From contig NC_088317.1 in NCBI RefSeq assembly GCF_910592395.1, positions 14,448,001-14,512,000 of the forward strand: DNA of 64,000 nt, read 5' to 3'. How positions within the stretch are numbered: the stretch's first letter is position 1; each line of letters opens with the position of its first letter. This DNA is from Lineus longissimus. Its lineage: Eukaryota; Nemertea; Pilidiophora; Heteronemertea; Lineidae. Below the pieces are notes generated by a model, which ran no database searches, had not been told where the DNA came from, and was given only the letters and a program-made list of their open reading frames with translations. The translations under genes were made by a program, and so were the position numbers. Shown here piece by piece: positions 22,231 through 33,905 of the stretch.

Positions 22231-25200
22231 TTAATTGTAACAGATCAGTAAGACCTTCTTTGCATCCTGGCGAAATTTCTTACCACCACACAAGAAGTAG
22301 ATGTAGAAATTCACCACAAAATTAAGATGCCATATCACCAAACATACCCAAAATTCGAATGAATACCGCGCAGCCCAATAGGGTTCGCTCAAATTGTACA
22401 CTGGTAATGTTTCATAGATCCGCAGTGGCGACGAACAGACTAGATATGCAAATGACGTCATCACGAGCATGATTGTCATACTATTTTCAGCCGATGATTT
22501 CGATGATTTCTGCTCCATTTTACCCCTCTTTGATGCCGCTATCCTCACCTTTACGATGATGACAATATTACAGACAATCAAAACCGAAAATGGTATTATG
22601 GTACCGAAAATTAATAACCCTATATTCAAAAATGGTTCCAGCCACCTCGCATTTGGGATGTGTCTGATAAGAGTGGCGTTTGGTGGATCGGGGATTTCGT
22701 AAGTGAAAAACGTCTGCAAGTTACAGACCATCATGGCTACGAATGTGAAAGAGATGACCTTGGTTGCTCTTGACGCGGTGCAGATAGAGGCGGCCTTCAT
22801 CGGGAGGCTGACAGCTATAGCTCGGTCTAAGCTCATCTCGGCGAGGAAAAGGCCCGACGTCATACCGAACGCATTGCCGGCGAACTTCGCTATGCTGAAA
22901 GTGAGAGAATAGCACTAACTTCGTTTAAAGTGTAATTAGATTAGATGGGGCTATTTACTTACAACCAGTGGCCTTAGGATTTTGTCGAACCTGTCAGAGT
23001 TATAATTACATGTACATGTACATGTACTTATCTGTCTGGAATAATGGTGTTATTTCAGTCGTTGTCTCCGGTATACATTATCATGTTTAATATGAGGAAG
23101 GCTCAGGCCTTGATAGGGAGCTCTTCGTTAATAGGGCTGGTGAGCGAGAAGACTCGGTGGGGGGGGGGGGGGGGGTATATATAGTTAGGATGATGCCATC
23201 ATGGCAGTTGACCGAAGAAGCAGTTGGCTAGCACACAATGTCAATGATTGATGGCGAGTAGTTGGTGGGTGGGAAAGGGGGAAATAGTTAGGATGATGCC
23301 ATCATGGCAGTTGACCCAATAGACGCTGTCGCAGTATAGAAAATAAGTGGGGAGAATGTGGGAAACTAAACACAACAGGAGAAGGATAGGTATTTTTGCC
23401 CGGAGATAAGCATAATGATCCCAAGACCCAAGTGTAATTAAGATTTATATTCTAATTCAAAAACACCTTAGCCGACCCCCCCCCCCCGTCCTGAATAGTT
23501 TGAGGTCTCAATAGCCAGTGGTGATCAGGTGTTAATCTTGAAGTTATAAGGCATAGAGGTGAAATTTTTCAAATTTGCGTTATATATACAGCTACAGGGT
23601 GTCTCATGCATTGTGCTACATCAGTCTATGCATGACTGTAAGTCTAGACGACGTTGAAACTTGGTCAGATGTATTCTACAAGAGACAAGCTATTCAGAAA
23701 TGTATAGGTTTGTGTGAGAGTAAGGTACTGCCAAGTCTACAGCCGCTGGAACAGGGGTATGCATGAAATGACGTCGCGTCATTTTTGGAGGCAGGTAGGC
23801 CGCTTACCAGTCAGAACGGCCCCTGGTCAAAACGGCCCCGCTTTAATAGAGTAAAAACGGCCCCGAGTCAAAACGGCCCCGGTCAAAACGGCCCTGTACC
23901 GCCCTGAGCAAAGGGTAGTTGAGGGTGTCAGCTGATAGTATTCCATCCTGAGCCTGGCCTCCGCACCGGCTAGTGAGACCTGAGGTCTTGAGTTAGTGCG
24001 CATGCGCTTTCTGAAAATAGAAATGGCTTGTGTTGTGGACGAGTGGTTTCAGGTTTCAAGGTAGGATTTTGTCATGGAAACGGGGAAATAGACATTGAGA
24101 CCAATGTACTTTCAAGATTATTGCATTATTAATGGAACCAGACCGTCGACATATTGTCACACCCCATGATATTGACGAAATCGTCGTCGAAACGGGCAGC
24201 CCCGGACCGATCATGTTGGTGCGCTTGAAACTACGGAAAAGTTAGCAGACGGAAAATCTTTTGCGGAATTTTGCCAGTTCAAAGCACGATTTCTTCGCGG
24301 AAAGAAAAAAATAATCTCTGGCAGCGATGCAACTTGTTGTTTAATGCATTTCGATTCGCCCCAGGGTATCGTTACACTTTGATTCGGCCCTGTTTTGACG
24401 AAATCTTCAACCGAACAGCAACTTCTCGGCGTAAACATCGTAGCGTCCCGCTGAATTGTTTGGAAAAAGAAAATATCTCCCCAGGTAAATTGCTCTGCAT
24501 TAGCGTATACGATTCGCGTGCAAAAATGTCACCTGGGTACAGAGGTTTTCTGGTTCCGGTCAACCGGGTCAAGTTTTTTCGTTGACGGTATACACACACA
24601 CATTCGACCATTAACCATAAAGCTCGCTTAAGAGCTCCCTATCAAATAAACTTAATGTGCCAATCCGTTGGCAATTGTTCTCGTCGACGTGTCACGATAT
24701 CGCGAGCCACTGCTTAATTACTTTTGATCTTTGATTCTGGAATGAAATCTGTGACGATTTGAGTTCTTAAAAGACGTAATAGTGGCATAATAAACAGAAA
24801 ACAACCCCGTGCAAATTTAATAGTAGTAATACCGCACGAGTGGTTTTCTTATTACCAGACCAAAACAACAAAGTCTTGAGACCAGCGACAACGCAGACAG
24901 ATACCTGTATGAATGAAAAGGTTTTTACTAAAACAGGAATATTTGACAGTAATTTCCTACGCGGGACGCCGAATCAGACCCTGCGTGGCGCGCCCAGCCG
25001 TTCCGTGGTGACCATCGCTGTCGTGCTGGAAGGTGAGGTCAGCTAGGGAGATTAGTGCCACGTCCTGGAAATCATGGGCAGAATTCCGTACACAGCATAT
25101 TTATGGGGTTCAAACGATGGCATGATTTGCATTTTGTCGTCGGTTTGCCTCCCGGTAACAACTGAATTCCGCCAAAGAAAGTAAACATGAATTGACTTTG

Positions 25201-26121
25201 ATAATGAGAAAATTGCAGTGATTTGGAGGGCTGTATATAGGGACGGTGGCGGGTTGCAATAAGAATAAGCAGCAAATGGTCGAATGAAAGGACAGCCCTG
25301 CCCACGGAAGTGTTATTTAATATGGATGACTCACCCAAACTCGAGCCCCAGGAGGTTAAGAAGTGACTTTTCTGCCTTCTGTTGTTTTTCGTGTAAACCA
25401 CAATATCTGTGCCAAATTGCAAATTTACACCAGCAACAACGAAGACGGATATATGCAATGAAACGGTTTATTAACTAAAACTCGAATATTTGGCAGTAAC
25501 TGACCAACGCGGGACGCCGAATCAGACCCTGCCTGGCGCGTCCAGCCGCTAAGTGGTGACCATCGTTGTCGTGCTGGAAGGTGAGGCCGGCTAGGTTGGC
25601 ATAGAGAATGCGATAGCCATTTATATATATTTCCAAATGCTCTTATCAGACGTCACTCACCTAAGAAAAGCGAAGTTTTCTTCGAAGCCTTTGCCAAGGC
25701 CATGGAAAATAGCGACTCGATAGCACGCATCGACTAGAAGAACCATGGTATCAACGCAGGCTAATCCCGACATGAAGCAGCAGGTGCTAATCTTCCTATT
25801 GTCTTTCCTCGTCGTCACTAGAAGTGACATCACGTTGCCAAAAACTCCGACAACGATTTGCCCGATAGGCCACCATTTTTGCATGACATCTATACCACGG
25901 AGCATCCATTCGTAGGACTCAAATGGGGTAACAGTCGTAACCGGCAAAAAGACGAACGTCGTGACAATGCTCTCTTCGCGTGTTGAGTACATCTTGGGCT
26001 CTCTGAGTCCTTGCTGATGACCAGAGTTCTCTTTTGTCTTAATGCAGCATTTACTTATTGGGCAGTAGTTCGCTGATATAAACTGGTGCTGGAGTATTGT
26101 TAGCCAATTGATCGCACTCAT
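22231..26121 (-). CDS. Class A (rhodopsin-like) GPCR, two exons, peptide-receptor-like
   Basis: Exon 1 is 25661-26121 (helices 1-2: GN in helix 1, LACVD in helix 2). It ends at a CTTAG|GTGAGT donor. Exon 2 is 22231-22894 (helices 3-7) after a TCTCACTTTCAG acceptor. The phase-2 join creates a serine and gives 374 residues. Helix 3 ends in SLDRA where DRY is usual. Helix 7 has NFVVNFYIYFLCGGKKF, the NPxxY region with F for P, as in many FMRFamide/peptide-type receptors, then a basic helix 8 with a cysteine. N-glycosylation sequon in extracellular loop 2 (PNATL). No cysteine at the usual top of helix 3 nor in loop 2, so the standard disulfide is missing. Start is uncertain: the first Met is 26121, but a Met 43 codons later would also give a full receptor. 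Ligand unknown. Confidence 0.8.
23805..23895. repeat. Degenerate tandem repeat GGTCAAAACGGCCCC
   Basis: About five copies of a 15-16 bp unit with small spacers, e.g. GGTCAAAACGGCCCCG. Lies inside the GPCR intron. Confidence 0.7.
24881..25046. repeat. Direct repeat, first copy
   Basis: About 165 bp, including GACGCCGAATCAGACCCTGC and CGTGCTGGAAGGTGAGG, repeated at 25430-25596 at roughly 80-85% identity by eye. Confidence 0.75.
25430..25596. repeat. Direct repeat, second copy
   Basis: Partner of 24881-25046, 549 bp downstream in the same orientation, inside the GPCR intron near exon 1. Confidence 0.75.
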
Positions 26122-26735
26122 AGAAGCTTATGTTGTTCGTGGAAAAAGAGTAAATTTCACTCATATTACACGTACATGTAATTGCCCAATTCTTTTTCAG
26201 AAATGAGGTTATTTGACGTGTCGTATATCATAGATCGCCGCGAGGGCATTAACTGCCAGTGGCTTTAAGCATAGGAAAAAAAACAAAAACAACACCTTTA
26301 GTGGAAAAGCGCTAGTGTTTTGTATTAATATGCAGCGGTCATATGAAGACCATGTAACCCTCCTGATCAGCTACAATCGATGTTAGGTTGACGTCGAATT
26401 GACAACGATCCCTGGCCGTGGGGGGTTCCGAAAATTACTTACCCGGCTATTTCTTGGCGACCATGCAGTGAAGAAAGCGGTTCCTCGAATTCGAATGAGA
26501 AAGCCCACGATTTAGAAATTTGTCTTGGTCAATTCATCTAACGGACATAATGACACGCTCTGAAGTAATGTGCCTTGTGAAAATTCACCGTGCTTCCATA
26601 GGCGGGGGGCAACATTGGCTGTTGATATGTAATAAATATCATTAACTACAGGGTGTAATGCAACAAAAGGCACTCCACAAATTTTACGCCGTCTACATCC
26701 GTCTACACCCTAAATCTATTGGCATGCGTAACATG
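26122..26735. other. Spacer between GPCR and P450
   Basis: About 600 bp upstream of the GPCR and downstream of the P450 (both on the minus strand). No gene, element or clear promoter motif seen. Confidence 0.4.
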
Positions 26736-29700
26736 CTAGTGTGCCTCATCGTCAGACCGTGGATTTACGCAAATCTTAAACGGGTGTGGCGCGTTAGTAG
26801 TTGTGAACACTCCATCAAGGCTTGGAATTGTATCGCCCTCTGGGTTGGAGAAAGTAAACTTCTGAAGTAGAGTCACGAAGAAGATGAAGACCTCCATTTT
26901 CGCGAGTCCTTCGCCAGGGCATTGACGCCGACCTAAACGAAAGGAATAGTTTGAATATCATGAAGATTAGAATCCTGTGATTGATCGAAAACACGACATC
27001 TTACACTTTTAGCGCCAAATATCACCCCAAACACCCCTTTCAGCCACCCGGGGAAAAAATCGATGCAATCAGTTTCTACTCTGACCAGATTTGGCTGAAT
27101 CAACAGAGAACGGATTTCTGTGTCGCCACCCTGTTTTTCTGGTTGAAAAAAAAAAGAAAAAGTGACCAAAATGCCCCCTTTTCAACATTTACTGACCCTG
27201 CAAAAAATCCCGAAGTCAGAATCACTTTAGGGGCGGTTCACAATTAGCAACATTTTCACAAGTGTACAAAGAGTACACTTTTTAGACCCCCCCCCCCCCT
27301 GTGAATGTACAAAATAAAATGTTGATTTTATTAAATAAACCTCGGCGTGAGGTATGATGCATAATGGACGGATAATACAATGGGGCCTGACATGGTATCG
27401 GAGAATGATGAGGTTTATGAGCAGCATTCAATTCACAGCCACGTGTTTCGTTACCAATCAATCAATTTCGCGCCAAAATTAAATCAACATTTGTGTGTTG
27501 CTCTAAAAAGCGTACGCAGGCCATTCACCCCCCCCCCCCCCCCGCCCACGGTTTGTACCCTCGTGTAAATGTTGATAATTGTGAACGGCCCCTTACAACC
27601 AACTACTGGTGTGTGTTGAATTAATCAATTCCTTCATAACCCTGAAGATGGCGTTCGCGTTGCTTTAACGTTCAAGCCATTTAGAGAACTAATGATCGGT
27701 TGGGGAAAGCGACGTACATCTACGTCAGATGCGCTGAAAGAAGAAACATCTAACTGATGTAAAAACGGCCTGGGAATATCAACGTTACTTACTGATGCAC
27801 AGTATTGAAAAAAGACCGCGTGGCACTCCAAAATTAAAGGTTACCTCTTAACCACTGGTATTCGGTATGGAGTAATAGCTATGTAAATTAGTAAAATGAA
27901 GTCGCATTGAGATTTAACGGGACAGTATAAGGGACAATACAGGACAGGCTACTTTTGTCATTTTTTGGGGGAAATGCGAGTCAGTTTAAGGATACAAAAC
28001 TGATTTCGTAGTTTTTTTCTACAATTTCCATATTCGGTGGAATTTGGTAACGGAAACAATATGTTGAAGTGGATAGTGACTAAGCACAGCCAACAGCTTT
28101 TTGATACTGTCCCTTCAGCAAAAACTGATAAAAGTTTGCTTGAAGTCATGCAAAAGTATCGATTTGACATTTTGTCACCCTTCTTGACATCATCTCCCCC
28201 CCCCCTTCCCGTTTTCTTCCAACCTCTGCTGATATGCACTGGACACCAGACAAAACGAAATATTTAAGGCCATGACAGTCAGTTTAACCTTTAGGACGTA
28301 TCTAGAGGGTCATGGAAGGATGTCGAAAACTCTAACCCTAAGAAGCCTATCTTTGAATATAGTTAGGAGCAAGGCCGGGAGAGGTCGTTAAAACGCTACC
28401 ACGAGGATACACAATTGTATCTAGTTTGTATAGAGGCTTTGCGCTTGCTGCTCTTACCTATGGCAAAAGGCATCAGTTCAGGCTTATGAACAACACTGCC
28501 ATCATCACCAAGAAAGTTTCTGGGGTCAAATACGTCAGGGTATTTCCAAACCTCCGGGTCCCTGTGTATGGCCCAGATATTCGGGATTACCATGGTGCCT
28601 TTGGGAATGGTGAAATTCTGGAACACGACGTCTCGGCTCTGGTTGCTGTGCGGAAGACCGAGACCTGCGAGTGAGGAAAAACGGTATGTTTCTAGAACCG
28701 TGGCCTCCGCGTAGGGAAGATTTCGGCGATCGTGCATGGTCGGGATCTGATCTTTGCCGATAAAGTCATCGATTTCCGATTGGACCTTCCGCTGAATTTC
28801 GGGATGTGCGATCATAAATAGTATCGCCGACTGAAGAGTGGTGGCGCTCGTCTCGCTCCCGGCAACAAAGAGGTCAGCGAGAACAACCTTCAGCTGTTCA
28901 TCTGAAATTGATATTGAGATTTCATAAATATTTGTTTTATACTCGGACAACTGCATCAAGTACAATGATACAATCAGTGGAATTGCCTAACCTATGCCAT
29001 TCTACGCTAACACACGGTACGTTCAGTATATATGTTATTAGTTAAATCGGAATTATCATAGGTCAAGCTAAGCCGTGAAAGGTGTCTCCAACGCACCACA
29101 TTGTTTCGTGGCTTAGTGAAAACGTGAGATTGGTCATAGTTCAACCATAGGTTGTCAAAGCTGCAGTGCGTTATTATTCCCATAGCGACTTGCAATTCAC
29201 TGCCATTTTCCCAAAGATTGTCCCAAACCTCGTCTTAATTGACGAAATATGAGGAATTCATCATTGGAGCGAAAAAGTGGTAATGAATTATTCAGTCAGG
29301 CCTCATTCTCGTCTAAATTAAGAATCGACAGGTGCTGCCACCTATCTATTGACAGTACTTACCTGAGAATGTATTTTTGGGATTATTCCTATCCTGTCTC
29401 TCTTTCTCAACAAGGTAAGCGTCGAGAAAATCACTTATGTTACCAGGATCAAAACGCTCCTTGTGTTCCTTGATGTGCTTCTCCAAAAACTTAAACACAC
29501 TGCGAATGTTCCTTTTGATCGTTCCGAAGTTGAAAAGGTTTCCCGGTAGGTGGCGTAACGACGGATACATGGCCAAAATGGTGTCATTCGGCAGCAGTGT
29601 GAGGTTTTCTTTGAAACGTGTGACGTAATGGAGAAATTCTGGATCATGGTAGTCATACCGTTGGCCTACAATTGTCGCAGAGATAACATTTGCGGTTGCG

Positions 29701-31631
29701 ATATTTAATAATGGGCCAATGTCGAATCTTTTACAGCCCAGTTTCCTAATTTCTCCGATAAGTTGACGGACTTCTTCTCTGATCTTTTCCTCGGCAGCCA
29801 TCTTGCCCATGCCCATGTCTCGCAGCACCGAAAGCATGAGACGACGGTGTTCTTTCCAGACATTGCCGTCGCTGCTGGCGACACCTGGTCAAGGTGGTCG
29901 AAAAAAAATCATTACTTAAAAAAACATAATTACTGCACTTCTAGAATTTACCGCTGCCGTCTATAATTTTAACTTTTAATTTTTTTTATCGGATATCCGA
30001 TATCTACGGTGGCTGGGAAAGGACATGGTGATTTTTATTTTCAATGACGATGTTTATTTTTTATCTCAGGCGCCTGACTTACTAACTCAGGCGCCTGACT
30101 TACTATCTCAGGCGCCTGACTTACTAACTCAGGCGCCTGACTTACTAACTCAGGCGCCTGACTTACTATCTCAGGCGCCTGACTTACTATCTCAGGCGCC
30201 TGACTTACTATCTCAGGCACCTGACTTACTAACTCAGGCGCCTGACTTATTAACTCAGGCGCCTGACATACGAAAACGAGGCTGGTTGATCAGTGCACGC
30301 GATACTGGGCATTTTACATTTTGACATAAAGGCGTCGCAGAAGAAGAAGGGTCACTTAGCAAGGACGCGTCTTAGATGCCTTGCACTAATCCTAATGCCG
30401 AACCGCTCTTTGAGAACAGCGAGGACTTCCTTCTGATTCAGCGCAAGACCGAACAGTTCCTTAACGATGGCATCCAGCTTAGTGAGCTCACCAGCCTCGT
30501 TTTCGTAAGTCAGGCGCCTGAGTTAGTAAGTCAGGCGCCCGAGTTAGTAAGTCAGGCGCCCGAGTTAGTAAGTCAGGCGCCCGAGTTAGTAAGTCAGGCG
30601 CCCGAGATAGTAAGTCAGGCGCCTGAGATAGTAAGTCAGGCGCCTGAGTTAGTAAGTCAGGCGCCTGAGATAAAAAATAAACATCGTCATTGAAAATAAA
30701 AAAACCATGTCCTTTCCCAGCCACCGTAGATATCGGTTTTGACTGCCTTGTTTTTTTACAGGCTTAGCCTATATTTCTGAAAAAAATTCACCGTGATGCG
30801 CTGTTCGTCAATTTCTGTTTTCTGGTAAGAAATATTTATCATAGCCCCTTCAAAAACTAGTTGCTGGGAAGCGATGAATGCACTGGTGCTGCTGAATGAC
30901 TCCACCTGCGATTGGAACCCGCTTGCACGTGGTACTGTCAATGTAATTTTTAGGACAGACAAGAAAGCAAAACAGGTAAAACGTATACATGTACATGTCG
31001 TCAAATCACCATAGCGCCGACCCTTTGAACTATATTACCTTGCTTCTCGCAGACTAAAAAGAAGATCGAATCTGGTCTGTCCGTGAAATCCTCGCTTGAC
31101 AGCGCCGCTTTTATGGAGGCGTAAGAATTTAGGAAAACGCCAAGATGAGGGCCTAGTTTGACCGTGATGACGTCCGAGTGAAAATCTTTGGACAACCGCA
31201 GTGCCTCCTTTCGGAGGTCTTTGCCTGTAAAATGATTTGAATTAGCATAAGTACACAATGTGTGATTTCCATGACTGGTGTAGAAGTTTAAAATGTCCTA
31301 GGACATGTACAATTGTAGGAAAGAATGCCTTGAAAACAAATGATTCTGTTATTGTCTTTACCTCTTAGGTGTTGACGTTGATGGTTTATAACCGTATGCA
31401 ATAAACCCGTCAGAATACAAAAGGCCTAATTAAATGTAAATACGGATAAAGGCATTTAGAAAGAGGTTACTTGAAAGAGGTAAGTGTTCGATACTTACCC
31501 AAGAAAGGTATGCTTCCCAATATAGGGACACTCAACCAGGGTCCTGGAGGCAAATTGACGTGCTTCCTTCTGAGGTAGAGATAGGCAAGAATGAGCAAGC
31601 CTACAACGGCAAGCATTGATGTGGTATCCAT
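26736..31631 (-). CDS. Cytochrome P450, CYP2-clan-like, five exons, complete
   Basis: Haem-thiolate monooxygenase, microsomal. Exons on the minus strand: 31499-31631, 31039-31224, 29363-29884, 28458-28901, 26736-26932. All junctions are GT-AG and all four introns are phase 1; total 1482 nt, 493 residues plus TAG, the normal family length. Residues 1-20 form the N-terminal anchor, followed by a basic stretch and the proline hinge LPPGP. Further landmarks are WKEHRR in helix C, I-helix AGSET (294-298), ExxR pair E351/R354, the DPRNFL block (about 406-411) and the haem loop FAIGRRQCPG (426-435) with ligand C433, split by intron 4. Met at 31631 gives the standard anchor. Exon 3 (522 nt) spans what are usually three vertebrate CYP2 exons. 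Substrate cannot be inferred. Confidence 0.9.
27230..27592. mobile_element. PIF/Harbinger-like MITE in P450 intron 4
   Basis: 363 bp, flanked by TTA on both sides (27227-27229, 27593-27595). Inverted ends of about 35 bp: GGGGCGGTTCACAATTAGCA and GGGGCCGTTCACAATTATCA. TWA target duplications with GGG-starting ends are typical of PIF/Harbinger. Two C homopolymers (about 27286-27299 and 27529-27543) sit inside. No transposase. Confidence 0.85.
29997..30736. mobile_element. Foldback element made of inverted 21-bp minisatellite arrays, P450 intron 2
   Basis: Outer arms begin CCGATATCTACGGTGGCTGG and mirror each other. Next come an array of about ten 21-bp units (30064-30270) and an opposed array of about eight units (30507-30672). 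Each unit contains the 12-bp palindrome TCAGGCGCCTGA. Inner ends ACGAAAACGAGGCTGG are also mirrored. A unique centre of about 190 bp (30290-30480) lies between. Because 21 is a multiple of 3 the arrays read as open 7-residue repeats (SQAPDLL type) on either strand, but no start, splice or domain supports a protein. No target duplication was recognised. Confidence 0.85.
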
Positions 31632-31890
31632 GTTGCCACTTTGGATTATTTGTCCAAACAAGGGAGAAAACACCAAAGTAGGCCAACATAAACCAAATAC
31701 ATTAGATAAATGTAATAATCTTAAAATAGGATAACAAAATGTGTCAAATTAACATTGCAGATTTTGATAATCGAGCACATAATAAAAGCATAAAGGCTCT
31801 TTCGATCAGTGACCTTGTGAGAGTATAGACGCGCTTATTCACATCAGTGTTGAATACTCGTTCAATGTACTACAAACCAGGTCAGAAGTT
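31632..31890. other. P450 upstream region
   Basis: The 260 bp before the P450 start and up to the edge of the module array. No TATA box or other motif is supported. Confidence 0.3.
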
Positions 31891-32159
31891 ATACACCCAA
31901 GTGCATATACCAACTTAGAATCACACGCTATATCACCGAATGTCCAATCGTATTTAGTGTAAGATTAGGTTTGGAGTAGCTACGTCCTTGAGTGCATGCA
32001 AATGTGGCAACGCATGTTGTAATGTTTAGTCATAACATGAGACACTGCACTCGCACTCGTGGAAATTTATGCAACAGCGTCGTGTTATTTCATATTGAAT
32101 GGATAACCCGCCTACTCTTGTAACAGGCCAAGTTGCTGTAAATCAAGAAGCACTGCTAA

Positions 32160-32448
32160 TACTGGATCCACTCACCAATAAGATCCTAAACCCAACAATA
32201 CCCGATTTCTACTACCGCCTCGATGGGTCGAGCCTAAACAACTGGGAATAATAGTAGGCCTTTCGCAGCCATAAAAGTGGTGGGATAGTTTGTTTTCGTT
32301 TCTTCCAATTGGTCTTTAATTGTAATATGAAAGTTCCGCTGTAGAGTCATGACCATTCATGACGATTACGTTGTTAACTCTTGAATAGATATCCAACCCC
32401 AATAGGGTATTGTCGGGCTTGGGATCTTATTGGCGAGTGGATCCAGTA
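32160..32448. mobile_element. MITE-like inverted repeat in module C1
   Basis: 289 bp with ends TACTGGATCCACTCACCAAT and its inverse (about 45 bp, a few mismatches). The orthologous copy in C3 is at 54612-54901. No coding capacity. Confidence 0.65.
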
Positions 32449-33235
32449 GAATCTAATAAGCGAATTAAAATTGTAAAAGGAGGCTGTCGGTTTTGACTTG
32501 ACGAGACATTTTTTATAACATCGATCTAGTCCCCTAGAAATCCGTAAAGGGCGCGTTACCAACAACTCTTCTAAAATGAAGGTAAAATATGTATCACATG
32601 ATCGTACATTTTAAAAAAATGAAAGTATGTATATAAATGATGCGCAAAGATAGAGCAACGGAAGATCAAGAGTATTCTTGAACCTTATAGCAGTGAATAT
32701 TTGGGTCATCGAAGCTTCTTTGAGTTATCAATGCTAGCTGATCCCTGTCTTAGGTTTTTACCGGGTCAAACACAACTCCTCATATTTAAAAGAGGGTCCG
32801 ATCCGTGAGGGAGCTCCTCTTCAAGGTGCGTGATCACACTAAGTCCTATTTAGCCTGGGGATCACTATCCTAAAATTATCAATTTGAGAACCAAATATCC
32901 ACTTTCATTTGCCCATTTCTGCAGGATCTCAATGAATTGTGCACAACTGAATGTCGGTCGCTTTTCTCATCGGTGAAAACATCTTTTAATGCTGCAAATT
33001 TGGCCAAGTCGAAAAGCAATGGCTATTCTTTGACCTCATGTCCAAATACTTATACACTATCAAGTGGTTTACTCAATAGGGATTAGCACATTTAATCATA
33101 GTAGCCATAAAGACGAGACAAGAAAAAGAGCTCATCTCATCTCTGTGCAACGCTGCACTGTGACTAAAGAGTACTTCCTCGAGCCGCGACAAGTGGCATG
33201 TCATCAGGTCGCCACACGGAGGCCTCAGTTGGAAT
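32449..33235. other. Module segment without gene
   Basis: Aligns to 54902-55680 of C3. The part around 32553-32810 also matches, more distantly, the end of the C2-only insertion at 51590-51840, so it is itself a dispersed repeat. Nothing coding is supported. Confidence 0.5.
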
Positions 33236-33905
33236 ATGCAAAACCATGCGATTGTAAAAAAATCAAGATAGAAATTGTTGTATCTGGTATCAAACAAGGC
33301 CTTGTTGCTTTTCCAGCGCAAATCAGATCGGTATCGTCGAGGAGAGGCTGACATGGACTTGTCGAGGTCGTTTCTCCAGAAATTATATCGGCATTGAAAG
33401 GAACAAGAATTTGGCACTTAATACCGGAACAGCCCTCCAAATAGGCGCTGGTCTCCGTCCAGCACTGTAAGTATGAACAGTTAGCATGTAGTTTGTCACA
33501 TTTGCTAATTTTCTAGTTGAATCTAGTTTTGAACCAGGCTAAAGATTCAACTGCTTTAACATCGAATCCGCTGCAGTGTTTTTAACATCGAATCCGCTGC
33601 AGTGTTTAAAAACACTGCAGCGGATTCTATGTTAAAGCAAGGTGATATTCATCCGCCTTACAACTACGTCAAGGAGTTCCCTTATGACCCTAAAGCATCG
33701 TTTTGAGATGGGATTTCGTGTGGCAACCTACTGCAATTGTTACAGTATCCTGTAACAGTACAATATTTACAAGATTTTTGGAAGATTATCCATAAAGATT
33801 AATTTTATTATGTACTCATACATCTGTACGTGAATGAATAAGATCCAAACTAGGAGTCCTACTAGACGATTTTCTACCTAGGAACTTCAAACTTCAAATA
33901 CATAT
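33236..33905. repeat. 670-bp perfect tandem duplication, first copy
   Basis: Repeats at an exact offset of 670 with no difference I could find by reading. It contains a hairpin-forming block at 33581-33637, centred on GTTTAAAAAC, with about 26-bp arms around CCGCTGCAGTG. C2 and C3 have only one diverged copy of the segment. Confidence 0.9.

Larger units (their letters stand above)
22895..25660 (-). other. GPCR intron with several simple repeats
   Basis: 2766-bp GT-AG intron. It holds a TACATGTACATG run (about 23009-23026), a G tract (about 23159-23175), a duplicated GTTAGGATGATGCCATCATG block (about 23184 and 23288), a short GGTCAAAACGGCCCC array (23805-23895) and a 165-bp direct repeat pair. 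Open frames inside it have no support as genes. Confidence 0.7.

Noticed and set aside
24271-24585. 104-codon ORF in the GPCR intron
   Set aside because: No recognisable domain, and an overlapping opposite frame of similar size; likely chance.
25072-25458. 128-codon minus-strand ORF in the GPCR intron
   Set aside because: Partly overlaps the 165-bp direct repeat and has no family features.
30025-30693. Open frames with SQAPDLL-type 7-residue repeats
   Set aside because: They are the 21-bp foldback arrays read in frame; the same pattern is open on both strands and lies in an intron with no splice or start support.
33064-33417. Opposed ORFs in segment P
   Set aside because: Not conserved in C3, where indels break them, and partly duplicated by the 670-bp repeat.
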